A stretch of 64,000 nt of DNA from Datisca glomerata. Taxonomy: Eukaryota; Streptophyta; Magnoliopsida; Cucurbitales; Datiscaceae. The notes under the pieces were generated by a model. The model did not search any database. It saw only the letters and a program-made list of their open reading frames with translations, and had not been told where the DNA came from. The stretch covers positions 1,054,001 to 1,118,000 of the forward strand of contig QANY01002375.1 of NCBI GenBank assembly GCA_003255025.1, given 5' to 3'. Positions 20,863 to 32,135 of the stretch are shown here, piece after piece. The translations under genes were made by a program, and so were the position numbers. Positions within the stretch are counted from its first letter, which is position 1. Every line of letters starts with the position of its first letter.

Positions 20863-21214
20863 ATGGTCAAGGAAATAATCTTCTCCCCTTCAATCCCTAG
20901 AGTTAGGAATGAAGCCGAGTTTGAAGTGTTTATCATGATTTATAGGGATGTTTTTCTCGATGATGTCAACTATTCTCTTAGTAAGAACAGGGCTATAAAA
21001 CTCCCTTGCAGTCTTAATTGTCAAATAACCTTCCATCCCATGTAGTATATAGCTTTAGGCTTCAAAGTCTCCATGTCTCCTCTTTTCTAGGAGGTCTTTT
21101 CTTACTATGGTTTAGCTCCTTCCTAATTTATCCTAACACATATAAGATCATTTTGTTTTGAAGCCCCAAACAGACTGTATAATTTTAGATCAGGGCTGGT
21201 TAAACTTTGATTGA
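20863..21214 (+). pseudogene. Antisense ORF of the Tat element (Transposase_28-like, N-terminal part)
   Basis: From ATG 20863 the frame reads SPSIPRVRNEAEFEVFI, then after a stop YIALGFKVSMSPLF, EVFSYYGLAPS and NRLYNFRSGLVKL. The pattern 'G-x-R-x-P-(L/M)-x-P-F...E-V...Y-x-x-L-A-P-x-Q/F' matches the plant gypsy-associated domain catalogued as Transposase_28. Three in-frame stops break it. A TATTTAAAC box at about 20748 and a pyrimidine-rich leader precede the ATG. The gene runs opposite to gag-pol of its element. Text up to about 21480 probably continues it. Confidence 0.6.
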
Positions 21215-21476
21215 CTTACCTAGTAAAATTGTGAGGTGAGGATTTCCATATGGCCCTTAGAACGGACAATAGGGGGCCCTTATTAAAGATCTCCTAAATG
21301 GAGACGAAGGATGAGAGGGATGTCTTAAATGTATTGGGAAACTGGAGGGGTGAAGGCCACTGGATTATTCCCCATACTTGGGGTATTTTCAGTAAGTTTC
21401 CTATGCCTGAGCTCTATTTCTTCATTTTCTCAGCCTTTCCATTTAACAATTTGATCTTTTCCGTTTAGTGATCTTG

Positions 21477-22198
21477 TTATGAGTTTTTTTTTCTGACCAC
21501 CAATGATGCAACAACACATGTTAGACTATACTGAGGAGCTCATGATAGATGAATGTTTTAGAGGAGAAGAACTGACCTCACTTGGTCAGTCTTAAGGGAG
21601 AACCCGAGCACATGTAAGAGAAGGAATAAGGTGCGGAAAGAGAGATCAGATAACCATGAGTGAAGGGTCATCATTGCGCACCAAAAGTAGTGTCCAACAA
21701 GTCTCATAGCCATTGCAACATGTTAGATCAGCCTCCAATATGTCACCTCAAAGGCACATAGACAATTAATACCCGTCACTTTATGTCAAAGGTCACCCCA
21801 TTCGGTCCAATCAAGGACAGTCAAGACACGCATCATGTCCCGGGACATTTCCCCAACACATCCCTAAGAGGCCTCTTCGACACGCTTCCTCCCACCCGAG
21901 GACTCAGGTATAAATACACCCATCAACTAACATAAAATATATGCCATACCTCCTTAAGAAATTATGCTGAAATAATGCTAGAATATTGACTTAGGTATTA
22001 GAGGCCCTTAGGCTAGACAACCCCCTATAGGGGTTCCTAGCTCTTTGGGTTCTTTGTTGGTGTTTTACAGACATTGAGGTCGTGAGGAGCTTCAGCAAAA
22101 AGGGAAGAACACATACAACATCACCATTGAAGATTCCCCCAGTTAGGAGGACGTGTGGGAGACAAGCATCTGTGTTGTTGAAGATGTTGACTAAAACA
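21477..22198 (+). mobile_element. LTR (family of 32136-36210), 5' LTR of nested element A
   Basis: Homologous over its length to the LTRs at 32136-32995 and 35389-36210: CAAAAGTAGTG.CCAA, ATGTCAGATCAGCCTC-like text, AATTAATACCCGTCACTTTATGTCAAAGGTC, CCTCCCACCCGAGGACTCAGGTATAAATAC. TATA box TATAAATA at 21909-21916. It ends with GACTAAAACA at 22198, and the primer site-like GTTGGCGTCGTTTGTAGGAAC follows directly, so this is a 5' LTR reading on +. Confidence 0.75.
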
Positions 22199-23585
22199 GT
22201 TGGCGTCGTTTGTAGGAACGATGACAAAATCATTCTTATTTGAGGTACTTGAAACCATTTCTCTCTTGCAAAGAGAGGATGAGTTCGGCATCCTACACCG
22301 GTGACAAAATGAGTGGGAGGACTCATTCCTTCTCTCGGTGGAGGAAGGACATTTTGCCGTCATAAAGATTATATGGCGAAGGAGGAAAGAAACGGTGGTC
22401 ATAACCTTTGAGGCAACCAAGAAATGGAGGAAAGGCATGTTAGATACAATTCAAATCATGATGGTCAATTGCACGAAAATAGTCCCCCCGTGAACTAAAG
22501 GCTCACTGGAAGAGTCGTCTTGTACTCACAGAACCATGGGGTAAAGCAATCCATGAGAAGATAAGGTGACTCCCTAACTTGGAGGAACTGTCACCCTCGA
22601 AGAAACCTAGACCAAAGCAGAACTAGGATTCAAAAATCTAAGTGCTCTCCTTTGTAAGGTTCTGATTGGGGTCATCCCAGGATGATGAGGGAGGAGAGCA
22701 AGGCCGCTGAAGAACAAATGGAAGAAGAGACCCCTAGAGGACCCTCTAGGGGTAGTATGTGTAGCTACGGAAGATGGAGGAAAATATTGGTGGGACACCC
22801 TCCACCCTACTCCCTGGTTCCCTTTTTTGGCCACCAACAATTTTGCAAAGCTCCAACATAAGAGAGGAAAAGCCACGCTACACGGTTAGCTGGCCCTAGG
22901 ATAATTCCCAGCTGAAATACATAGCCTTGCATCATCCCTACGCCATAGATTAAAATTGCATCTGGTTTAGACAACTCCCAATTCCCACAACCCACCTTGG
23001 GTCAAACGAAAGGATGAAAGTCATGCCAAAATTGGTATGCAAGCTCGCGAGTCGAGTGAGGACATGAAGCCCTAGTGAGATGATAAGGGCGATCACAAGA
23101 CCCCCTATTTTGGTTCTCAGCAAGATCAAGTTTTTCATGGTGAAATGCACGAGCGTCTTCCTCTCAATCCCTGGCATTAAGCGGATGAACCCACAAGAAA
23201 TGAACTAGTAATCGGAGCATTGCCTAAGGAACGCACTCAGAAATGAGTTTGAAGGATTGGAGTAATCGGTCATTCTCCGGCTAAAGCAGCCAGAGAAGAT
23301 AGTTCAAGACAAACCTATATATAGCCACAAGCAGAATGTGGAGCTCGTGGGGTCCTTCCATTGACACGAAGCTGAAACTCAGAAATGATTACGCTCCAAC
23401 TAGAGATGAAGAGCAACAACTAGGGAAATAAGAAGTATGGCCGCCTACAAATCTTCGCTTATGTTTCCCCTACTAAGAGCAGATGAATCAGTCTTCTTTT
23501 TAAAATAGTCAATGCTAAAGTATAACTGATGATGAAGATCGTATGCTCAATGGCGTCTATTAAGTAAAAGGAAACAATCGACTCT
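22199..23585 (+). pseudogene. Internal 5' region of nested element A (gag-like remnant)
   Basis: Begins with the primer binding site-like GTTGGCGTCGTTTGTAGGAAC. The following text parallels 32996-34100 in the related element: GAACC.TTTCT.TC.CGCAAGGAGA and later AAGGTTCTG.TTGGGGTCATCC. In that relative the first frame opens MEPFLLPQGENGSEI. No long intact frame remains, and no protease, RT or integrase motif is visible. Confidence 0.5.
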
Positions 23586-23587
23586 TC

Positions 23588-24560
23588 TACAATGTACAAC
23601 AAATGATTAAAAAGTGATGACTGGTGTGGCGCTCTAGCTCGCCACTCAAGATTAAAAAGTCATGACTGGCATGGTGCTCTAGCTCGGCAATCGAGATTAA
23701 AAAGTAACGATTGGCGTGGTGCTCTAGCCCGTCAAATGGGATTAGAAAATGATGATTGGCGTGATGCTCTAGCCTACCAGTCGGGACTAGAAAGTGATGA
23801 TTAGTGTGGCGTTCTAGCCTATCAGTCAGGATTAAAATGTGATGACTAGCGTGGTGCTCTAGTCCTCTAGTCAGGATTAAAAAGTAATGACTGGCGTGGT
23901 ACTCTGACGTGCCAGCCGAGATTAAAAAGTGATGACTGGTGTGACAATCCAGCCCACCAGTTGGGATTAAAAAGTGATCAATGGTGTAGAAATCTAGCCC
24001 ACCAGTCGGGATGGAGGATCTAGCCAGAGCAGACACATATAAGGCTAAAAATTGATGACTTCCAAGCGCTTCATATCGCCAGAAGGGATTCATGATCTAG
24101 CCAGAGTAGGAATGTTTGGTAAACTTCAAGACATTAAAGGTAAAGTCATGTATGTCGAGCACTCCAGCTCACCAGATGAGATTAATGATCTAGGCAAAGT
24201 AGGAAAGCCTGGCTAAATATTAAGAAAACAAGTGATGCTTGTAGAGCAATCCAACTCATCAGACGGGATTAAGGATCTAACTAGAGCAGGAATGTCTAGC
24301 TAGACTTTGAGGCAAAAGAGGTGTCTACCTAGCACTTCAGCTTGCCAGACGGGATTAAGGATCTATATCAAGGTAAAGAGAGAGATATGTCGAGCATCCT
24401 AACTCACCAGACAAGATTCAAGGTCTAACTAGTGCAGGAACGTCTGGCTAGACATCAAAGGTAAATAGATGTCTAACGAGCACTCCAATTCACCTGATGG
24501 GATTAAGGTTTCAGCCAAAACATGAATGTCTGGCTAGACACAGAACACTCTAACTCACTA
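23588..24560. repeat. Tandem repeat arrays of nested element A
   Basis: First array (23600-24010): seven or so copies of a ~60-64 bp unit, GATTAAAAAGTGATGACTGGCGTGGTGCTCTAGCCCGCCAGTCGG. Second array (about 24010-24560): longer units around CTAGCCAGAGCAGGAAYGTCTGGCTAGAC and CACTCCAGCTCACCAGACGGGATTAAGGATCT. Translated on minus the first array gives an apparent repetitive HHFLIPTGGLEHHAS protein, which I take as a by-product of the repeat. The same arrays occur at 34230-35020. Confidence 0.85.
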
Positions 24561-24759
24561 GGAAATGAAAATCCTTTGATCAACCAAAGGAAAGGAATTT
24601 CGACTTGCATTCTAAAACTCGCCAGACCAAGAATACTCACTAAGAGTATGGATGTTTAACTATGAATAACTCCCAATATGAAGATGGTCTATCCGACCAG
24701 ACCTCCTTAAGGGGAACATAGAACTCTCTCAAAGGGAGTAACCCGTTGAAAGGGTCCAA

Positions 24760-25800
24760 AACCATTTTAAGGCCAAGTCAAGCTCGGGATCATAGTAATC
24801 CAATAACTCAGATCAACAAAAGAAAGAGTGAAGCACTTGACGATCGAGGAATAAAAGATAAAAGTCTCGCTCAGACTAACAACCAGGCATAGACAATTAG
24901 CAACAAAGGAAATAGGTAAAGGTAGAGCTAAATAAAGGACCCAGAGATAAAGGAAATTCATTCTCATTAATAAACGGAGGATTACAAGTAAAAGTACATA
25001 AAATATCCTCCTCAGTTAAGGGGGAAAACCCCTCCTAGACTAACTTGAAAAGAAAAGTCCCCCACATATGGGCTGGTGGTCGTAAAATCTCCACAGCTTC
25101 CTTAAACTCTTTTGAGGTCTTAAGGGCTTCAGCTGCTTGCCGGCCAAGGATCATGATGAATTGGTCTGAGACCCATACCAAGTCGGGCTAAAAGTAGATT
25201 CAAACCATCAGCAGCAAATAATTTATGAGCTGAGGACAAATAAAGCCTCAACTGCTCCCACAAGGTGAGTAAGGCAGAAAGCCACCACCTCATGGTTCGA
25301 GATGATCTCGAAGGATATGATTGCAAGGGCAACCTGAACCCACTCCTGAAGCATGTTGCAATAAATAGTTGGAGGTCCAAAAGGATAGAGATGGTAAAAG
25401 ATCGGATTGGGTCGCAACGGGTGAAGTTGCTTCATTACGGATCAAAGGTTGAGGCTACCAACTGGATTATGAGCCTTTTTCAAAGATGATGTTTCTACAA
25501 CCATGGGTCGGTAACCAACATAGACAAAGGATTCACCACGCAGGTTCTACGAATGGAATGTCACTGACTTTGAGGAACAATATTTAAAAGGAGACAGAAA
25601 GGGAAAAGATGACCATGGAAAGCAAGGCTATGAGGATCTTAAGAGAAATCCCTCCAAAACATAAGAGGCCCTAGAAGGGGAATGATCATTGTTCTTTCGG
25701 GAAAAATGACTGGGGGCAAGAATAAGGGATAACGATGGTTTGAACTCTATAAAGGAGGCGAGTATGAAGGAAATGAGAAGGAAGCCGTCTATTTATAGGC
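24760..25800 (-). pseudogene. Antisense region of nested element A with its own TATA box
   Basis: On the minus strand a TATA box CTATAAATAG (+ 25789-25798) is followed by a leader and then by text with short frames, for example LQLFIATCFRSGFRLPL and LLARLGMGLRPIHH (25380-25129). Position (after the tandem repeats) and polarity (opposite to the element) match the antisense ORF of the other Tat elements here, but the protein is too decayed to classify. AAGTCCCCCACATATGGG near 25050 may mark its 3' side. Confidence 0.4.
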
Positions 25801-26034
25801 CAAGAAGAGGGAAATTGCTCATTTGTTCAAGAATGTGACTTTTGCCTCTAACTAATCAAATGACAGTCTTTCTTTTACCTTCAAATGACTTCATTTCTTT
25901 TCATTAGGACTTGGCATTTTTCAATCTTTCTTGATCCACTTTCAGGGACTTGGTCCATTATAGAGCTTCTTCTAGTTCACCTAGTGCTAAAATAATATGT
26001 TTTATGGCTCATAATTATTGTTGAAGTTTTTCAT

Positions 26035-26440
26035 TACGAGGATATTCATCTGTTTACGGGAACGTATAGGTTCATTGTAGAAGTGTTGCCTCAATTTTCC
26101 TTTCAGATAAGGTTTCCCATTCTCAAGGACTTATAGGTTCATTGTAGAACCGTGGCCCCATTTTTCTTTTAGAGAACTGTTTCCAATTCTCAAGGACTTA
26201 TAGGTTCATTATGGAATCGTGACCCCATTTTTTCTTTTAGAGAATAGTTTCCCCTTTTTAAGGACTTATATGTTCATTGTAGAACTGTGGTCCCATTTTT
26301 CCTTTTAGTGAATGATTTCCCGTTCTCAATGACTTATAGGTTCATTGTGAACCGTGGCCCCATTTTTTCCTTTAGTGAACACTTTCTCGTTCTAAAGGAC
26401 TTATAGGTTCATTGTAGAATTAAGGTCATATTTTTGAAGA
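26035..26440. repeat. ~62 bp tandem repeats downstream of integrase (Tat element)
   Basis: Six copies of a unit reading AAGGACTTATAGGTTCATTG.AGAACCGTGGCCCCATTTTTC.TTTAGAGAA..GTTTCCC.TTCTC. It sits just past the integrase end on the minus strand, the same place as the 745-1065 array has behind the first integrase. Confidence 0.85.
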
Positions 26441-26539
26441 GTTTGCCAGTCTTAAAAATTTGAACAAGTAGATAACAATTTTACGTGGGAAATCCTTGAT
26501 GGGAAAAAATCACGGGGAGTTATATTTTTACTAATAATT

Positions 26540-27330
26540 CAAATGAAATTTCATAAGTCATACATAGTATTTTCCCAAATGAGTGGCATTCTATGGTTTT
26601 CGCCAAGTCTTTCCCATCTTTCATTGTGAGAAAGTAATATATTTTTCCCCTAATCTTAATGATTATATAAGGTCCTTCCCAGTTGGGTTCCAGCTTCCCT
26701 TCTTCAGTCTAAACTAATTTTTTCTCCAAACATTTCTGCTTGGCCTATTCCCTGTGGATAATAGGGCAACGATAACTAATTTTTTATTTGAAGTTCTTCA
26801 TAAAAGCCCCTGACTATTCTTCTTGTGAATTCTAAACCGTTGTCTGAAACTAATATTCAAGGTATCTCATACCTACAAACAACTTTTTTACACAAACTCT
26901 TTGACCTCTTCTTCACTCATTCTACTAGATGCTTCTACTTTGATCTATTTTATGAAATAATCTATTTATAGGAGTAGAAAGCGCTTTGTGCTGGTGTCAT
27001 AGGGCATGTCCTACTATGTCCAATGCCCATTGCATGAACGACCATGGACTTGCTATGATTTTGAGTTCTCCGGGTGCCATCCTCTCTATGGGCACTAAGC
27101 GTTAACATTTGTCACAATTTCTTGCATATTCCTTTCCATTCTAGTGCATATGGTGCAAGTATTACCCTTCATCCAGTATCTTATGAGCAAGTGACCTTCC
27201 ACCTATGTGATTTTAACATATACCTTCGTGGATTTATGCTAGTAAGTAGTAGGCTTCCCTTAGCTTTAAACATTTCAAATAGGACCTCCAAAATGACCTG
27301 CGAAGAGCTTTCCATAAATTAAAAAATACC
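26540..27330 (-). pseudogene. Tat integrase remnant
   Basis: Minus strand, broken frames. The zinc-binding end reads EYARNCDKC near 27120, then SPWSFMQWALDIVGHAL (start of the DDE core), VSDNGLEFTRRIV and EELQIKN near 26850, PYYPQGIGQAE near 26770. The text then jumps to KLEPNWEGPYIII near 26690, so about 80 codons of the usual core end are missing. It ends near 26540. Confidence 0.75.
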
Positions 27331-27634
27331 TTGCACTTTGTTGCTTCACTTTCCTTCCCTGAATTTTATCTTTGGTAGCTCTACATTCTCCAAGTCACTC
27401 GGTAGCTCTCTGTTCTGCCAGATGAGTTCTACACGACTTCGACATTTGCAATAACTGGTAATGGGCATTTTATACTTGGTTCTTCCAGAAACTCCATGAG
27501 GAAGTTTCTTTTAAATGGTAGTTGCGATGATGATCTCGACATTGCTAGAGCATCTGCATGATCGTTCTTAGCTTGGGGCATCTGTTGGATCTTGTATTCT
27601 TTTGTTGTGTATTCTCTCGTGACCTACTTAACAA

Positions 27635-28204
27635 TTAACATATAATATTTTTTATTTTCGCTACTCTTAATTCATATAGCATGTTGACCCCCGCTACGAG
27701 GGCTTCGTATTCTACTTTGTTGTTCAAGGCTTCAAAATCAAAAGAGAGTGATTGCTCTAAAATTTCTCCGGATGTGGTTTGTATGTAACTCCTGCTCCCG
27801 CTCCATGGTTGTTTAATGGGTCGTCTACAAACAAAATTCATTGGTTGTTTTCTGCTTCTTCCGTTACTTTCTCATTTTGATGTTCTTTGTCATGTGTGAA
27901 GTTTGTTACAAAGTATGCGAGCATTTCCCCCTTTAATGATGTTCTAGGTTCATTGGAAAATTTCATTTTTGCCTAATTTGATGGCTCATTTTTTCAATCG
28001 TCTACTTATTTCTTAAGAGTGTAGCATGCTTCTGATGGATGAATATGCTAATACTATGGATGTATAAGATTAAAAATAAGGATTCAGCTTTCTTGTTGCT
28101 ATTTCAACTACTAATATCAGCTTCTCCATTCTCTTATATCGTTCCTTTACCGTTAGAAGACCTTTGCTTACAAAGAAGGCCAGCTTTTGTCATTTATCTT
28201 CTTC
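27635..28204 (-). pseudogene. Tat RNase H remnant
   Basis: Minus strand: LAFFVSKGLLTVKERY near 28180, then SGEILEQSLSFDFEALNNKV and EYEALVAGVNMLYELRV (27760-27660), which is the RNase H region of plant gypsy pol. The normal NNEAEYEAL box reads NNKVEYEAL. Stops and frame changes occur between 27850 and 28100. Confidence 0.7.
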
Positions 28205-29060
28205 TCACATCAGGACAACGCTCTCTACCATTAGTGAAATGACCACGCATACAAGAAATTCTTCTCCTAGGATAGGTTTGGATAAACGTGGCAGTGTTGC
28301 AAGATATTCATTAATCTTGTTGAAGTCCTTTTCATATTCTTCATCCCAGTTGCTCTCAGAATCTTTTTTGAGCTTTACAAAAAATGGTCTACACTTGTCC
28401 GTTGACATGGAGAGAAACATGTCTAAAGCTGTTAATTTTCCTATTAGACTTTGTATATCCTTATGAGTTGTTGGGGGATTCATTTCTAATATGGCGTTCA
28501 AATAATCTAGACTGACCTTGATCCCCCATTGTGTAACAAAATGGCCAAGGAATTACCCTACGAAAACCCCAAATGTGTATTTCTTAGGTTCAGCCCCATA
28601 CGACTTTTCCTCAGAACTGAAAATACCTCGTCTAAATCTTTTATGTGATCCTTCCATTTTTTACTCTTAACCATCATATCATTCATGTATACTTCCATCA
28701 TTGTTCCAATCTAGTAGAAAAAGATTTTGTTTACTAGTCTTTGGTACGTTGCACCTGTATTATTCAAACCTAACAACATTCCTTTGTAACAGAAAATGCC
28801 TTGTTCAATTATGAAAGAATTCTTTTGCTAATCAGGTTAGAGCATTTTCACCTGATTATACCTTGAGTATGTATCTGTAAAGCTGAGGAGTTTATATCCA
28901 GACGTGGCATCCACCATCTTATATATCCTTGGCAATGGGTAATCATCCTTTAGACAGATCCTCCATTTTTTGTTCTTCTTTATCATAATCACTACATTGG
29001 CGAGCCATTCTGAGAAATTAAAATCTCTTATAAAACTGCGTTAGAATGTTTTTCCATGAC
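28205..29060 (-). pseudogene. Tat reverse transcriptase remnant (YMND active site)
   Basis: Minus strand: SEWLANVVIMIKKNKKWRIC, YPLPRIYKMVDATSG, YKLLSFTDTYSRYNQVK, then EVYMNDMMVKSKKWKDHIKD and EVFSVLRKSRM. The catalytic Y-x-D-D box at 28678-28689 is YMND, so one catalytic aspartate is lost. From 28501 to 28205 a clean 98-codon frame gives the RT-RNase H connection (PTTHKDIQSLIGKLTALDMF). Confidence 0.8.
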
Positions 29061-29282
29061 GAATGATTACTTCAGCTATACCTGATATTTATTAGGTCGT
29101 ACTCATGAACACATCTTTGTTTTTTCTTAGGAAACTTATCAGCTCGTCTTTCTTCATTTCACTAAGTTGGGTGCCTATTCGAGTCATCTTTTGAGTTCCA
29201 TCTTCCAAGTAAACACGATCTGTAACCTTTACTGCATGGTTAGATGGCTTGGTTTGTTCGTCCCCATTCAACTGCTATTAGT

Positions 29283-29790
29283 TTACTTTTTCATTTTCAT
29301 TTGGTTCTTTCGTGGAAGTTGCACGCTTGATAACCCTAAGGCTAAGAAAGCATAGCACCGAGTGACAGCTTGGTCTCCTTTGACTGTTTTGATTCTGCTT
29401 GGAGATGGATATTTTAGCACTTGATAATATGTTGATGAGACAGCTTTCATCCTTTCTAACCATATCCTCCCTAATATAACGTTGCATAGGGACGTCGTAT
29501 CCACTACCACAAATTTCATCAAGTGGTTGAATGACTCGACATTACAAGGAGTACTATTATTCATTCGAAGTACGTCGTTGCTCTGTTGTATCTTACCAAT
29601 GGTTGCGACGGGCCCTGTAGCTTTGGTCTCCCCATTGACATTTTCTCTATTGTATACCGATGGAGGATATTAATAGTACTTCTGTTATCAATTAAAACTC
29701 TCCTTATGAGACAATTCTGAACTTGGATGGTGATCATCAGAGCATAATTGTGCTATCCGTTGTGACCTACTAAAGGTAAGTCATCAAAAA
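29283..29790 (-). pseudogene. Tat aspartic protease remnant (altered active site)
   Basis: Minus strand: IQVQNCLIRRVLIDNRSTIN then LHRYTIEKMSMG, and in another frame FVVVDTTSLCNVILGRIWLE and QVLKYPSPSRIKTVKGDQA. The normal D-(N/S)-G active site reads D-N-R (29681-29689), so the glycine is replaced and the enzyme would be dead even without the frameshift near 29600. Confidence 0.75.
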
Positions 29791-29999
29791 TTAGTGGCCA
29801 ACTACCGCAATCTTTTGTTGTACTTCCCCGCTCCCATTATTCACTCTTCTGGGCTTTTTACAATACATCCTTTTCTTTCTGGTTGTTCTTTCTTGTTCTA
29901 TCAAAGCAATGATTGTGTCTATAATCCGAATAAGCTTTTTACCATGAGTCTCTTTCTCCACTGCCATCTTCTATTCTTTCTTTAATACATATTGTTGAA

Positions 30000-30950
30000 T
30001 ATATCTTCCTTCACTAGTTATTCGACGTAATCCTTGAGCTAGTAGCAGTCTCTAGTGTAATGTTCATAGCTTATGCGATACAAGCAATTATTATCTTTGC
30101 CCTTGCTACTTGGTTCTTTGATCAGAAGTGTTGGCCTTTTTAACTATGGCTTGGCTTTTATTACTTCAAGAATTTGATTGACAAGTATTATGAGTGGAGT
30201 GTAAACTTTATTTCTAGGGTGGACCTTTCTGTTCTCCGCCCTCGTTTTTTAGAGTTTTCCCCTTTGTACTCATTTCGACTGTCGTTCCTTTCTAGTCTCC
30301 CCATCCTCTTCTTACTTGAGCTAGAGCTTTGGTCATTCTTCCGGCTCTTCAGTGCTCCATACTAACAACTTCATCATGATTTTATTTTCCTCCTCCGGTG
30401 TGATATAATTTTGTGCCCGATGGAATGTTTACGCCATTAACAATGGCTTTACTTTTGACAAATCATCAATCATGGGGGAGTTTGAGTCAAGTCCCTATAT
30501 GAAAGCCTGCCTTTCCACTCGATCATCACAGTTCTCCACCTTGGCCATATCTTCTTTGAAACAATGAAGGTATTCCCATAATGACTCTCAATTCTTTATA
30601 GATATGGTCTGAAGATATTCTGAATCTTCCATGACCGGACGATATGTAGAATATTGTTCTAAAAATACTGAATAATGGTGAAACTATTAATAGAGCAAGA
30701 CATAAGGGAATGCTACCACTTTAATGCACTACCGTCGAGACTAGTTGGGATCATTTGACACTTGAGTTTATCCTTGTGCTGGTACAAGCCATCACTTGCC
30801 TGAACCGCCTGTGATGATCTACTCGATAAGTCTTGCCTTCGTAACACTTGAAATTTGGGGCCTTGAAGTTCATGACACAAAGGTGAGCGCCTGAGCGATT
30901 CTAGGTCGGCTTTTCCCCTACTCCCCAGCTTTTGCATATCTATCATTTTT
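30000..30950 (-). pseudogene. Tat gag remnant
   Basis: Minus strand: DLESLRRSPL, then KDKLKCQMIPTSLDGSALKW near 30720-30780, then ESLWEYLHCFKEDMAKVENC, GLDSNSP and VKPLLMA. A zinc-knuckle-like YTRDCY with its first cysteines changed lies near 30050-30090. The protein closely parallels the gag at 3960-5060 (same FPTSLDG/IPTSLDG and LKWYHSL text), so the two elements belong to related families. Confidence 0.75.
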
Positions 30951-31429
30951 CATTTCAGCATTTTCTCAAAAGCCTTTTTCAGCATAGGCTCTAATAGATG
31001 ATATTCTCCATCAGCTTCTTTCCTATTGTTTGTAGACTAGATCTCAATATCATCTTGCTGCATGTTGTTGCTTGTGTTTTGTTGGTCCGCCTAGTATTCT
31101 AAGTCTCCAGCTCAACACGTTGTTCACATTGTTTTACTGTTCCTCAAAGTTAGTCCCTTGACTTACCTCTGCTCATGTTTATGCCAGTTTCCATTGCAGT
31201 ATTGCAATCTAGTCTTGGCCAGTTTGTCGAGCATTACGAAGGGCTTCATTGTTCTAATTTTCCATATTTTTCATCCCAGTTAATATGGCCTGAATCATTC
31301 CTTGAATATCCATCTGCTGAGTGACCTGTCTCATTTTCATCGGTATGTATTGTATTGTTGGATGTGGTTCTTAACATCTTGCTTTGGATTGTCGAGCTTT
31401 TAAGACAGCTCTCAACAAGTGTACCAAAT

Positions 31430-31781
31430 TGTTAAGGAAAATACAATCTAAAGTATTTATAAAAGTAGAATAAGAGAATGATAAATTGAGACAATTTGTA
31501 TTTTATATTCAATCTTGTGTGTCCTTTCATAGTCATGTTCCCCTCGATTTATACTTGTGAATTGTTATTTAATTTCTGAAACACTCTCTATCGGTTACAC
31601 TTTATTCATGAAATTTTAGGAGGTTACATCACCAGGAATATTTTGGAACATTGATTCTTTGTAACAGCTTTATATTGTCCATTCATCTTGCCAATCACTG
31701 CCTATCAACTTGATCTTCTTGTTTCCGACTGATTGGTTAAGAGTCTGTCATGTAGCTGCCATGTAACACATGTATTGTACA
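31430..31781 (-). mobile_element. 5' LTR of the minus-strand Tat element
   Basis: 352 bp with ends TGTTAAGG (31430, + sense) and TGTACA (31776-31781), i.e. on minus TGTACA...CCTTAACA. Homologous to 19929-20418. Directly inside it, on minus, follows TTTGGTACACTTGTTGAGAG, comparable to the sequence inside the first gypsy relic near 5385. Confidence 0.75.
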
Positions 31782-32130
31782 CTTTTCTTGTACCCGCCAA
31801 TGATAATATTTATCATATATCTATGATAACTCATGCGATATATATGTGACTAAAAATACAATGACAATGGATGAAATAATTGGAAAAACAAAAGAGGTTT
31901 GCTAAAAATCACATGATTCACTTACCGTATTTGTTAGCTCCTCCAAGCTATCAAATTCATTTGACGTCAATAGATCCAAGCTTCGTGCCTCCAAACCATC
32001 GAAGCAAAATTGGTTTGTGCCTAAAAGATCTCTTGTAAGAGCCAAGGCCAACCATTTGCATCTTCAACACTCAACGAGTATTTCGAACAAATTTCAATAA
32101 CCTATAAAGAAATTTCGCCTATAAATTTGG
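31782..32130 (-). other. Unassigned segment with an exon-like stretch
   Basis: On minus, a frame reading DLLGTNQFCFDGLEARSLDL and LTSNEFDSLEELTNT (about 32035-31945) ends at ACG|GTAAGTG, a good splice donor, and is followed by AT-rich intron-like DNA. A TATA-like CCTATAAATTTG stands at 32119-32130 on +. I do not recognise the protein. It may be an exon of a gene or element interrupted by the LTR elements on both sides. Confidence 0.3.
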
Positions 32131-32135
32131 GGTTT

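Larger units (their letters stand above)
19929..31781 (-). mobile_element. Tat-lineage Ty3/gypsy element (decayed, with nested insertion)
   Basis: Order on the minus strand: 5' LTR (31430-31781), gag (30.9-30.0 kb), protease (29.8-29.3), RT (29.05-28.2), RNase H (28.2-27.6), integrase (27.3-26.5), tandem repeats (26.4-26.0), antisense ORF on + (20863-21214), polypurine tract, 3' LTR (19929-20418). Between the tandem repeats and the antisense ORF a second LTR element in + orientation (from about 21477 to about 25.9 kb) is inserted. All coding parts contain stops and frameshifts. No clean target duplication was found. Confidence 0.8.

Noticed and set aside
23587..24093. 168-codon minus-strand ORF with repeated HHFLIPTGGLEHH-like units
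   Set aside because: It is exactly the tandem repeat array of an LTR element; the periodicity and lack of conservation explain it without a protein.
23600..24560. CRISPR-like look of regularly spaced repeats (also 34230-35020, 26035-26440)
   Set aside because: Units are contiguous without unique spacers, lie in gypsy elements and in a plant genome. They are ordinary tandem repeats.
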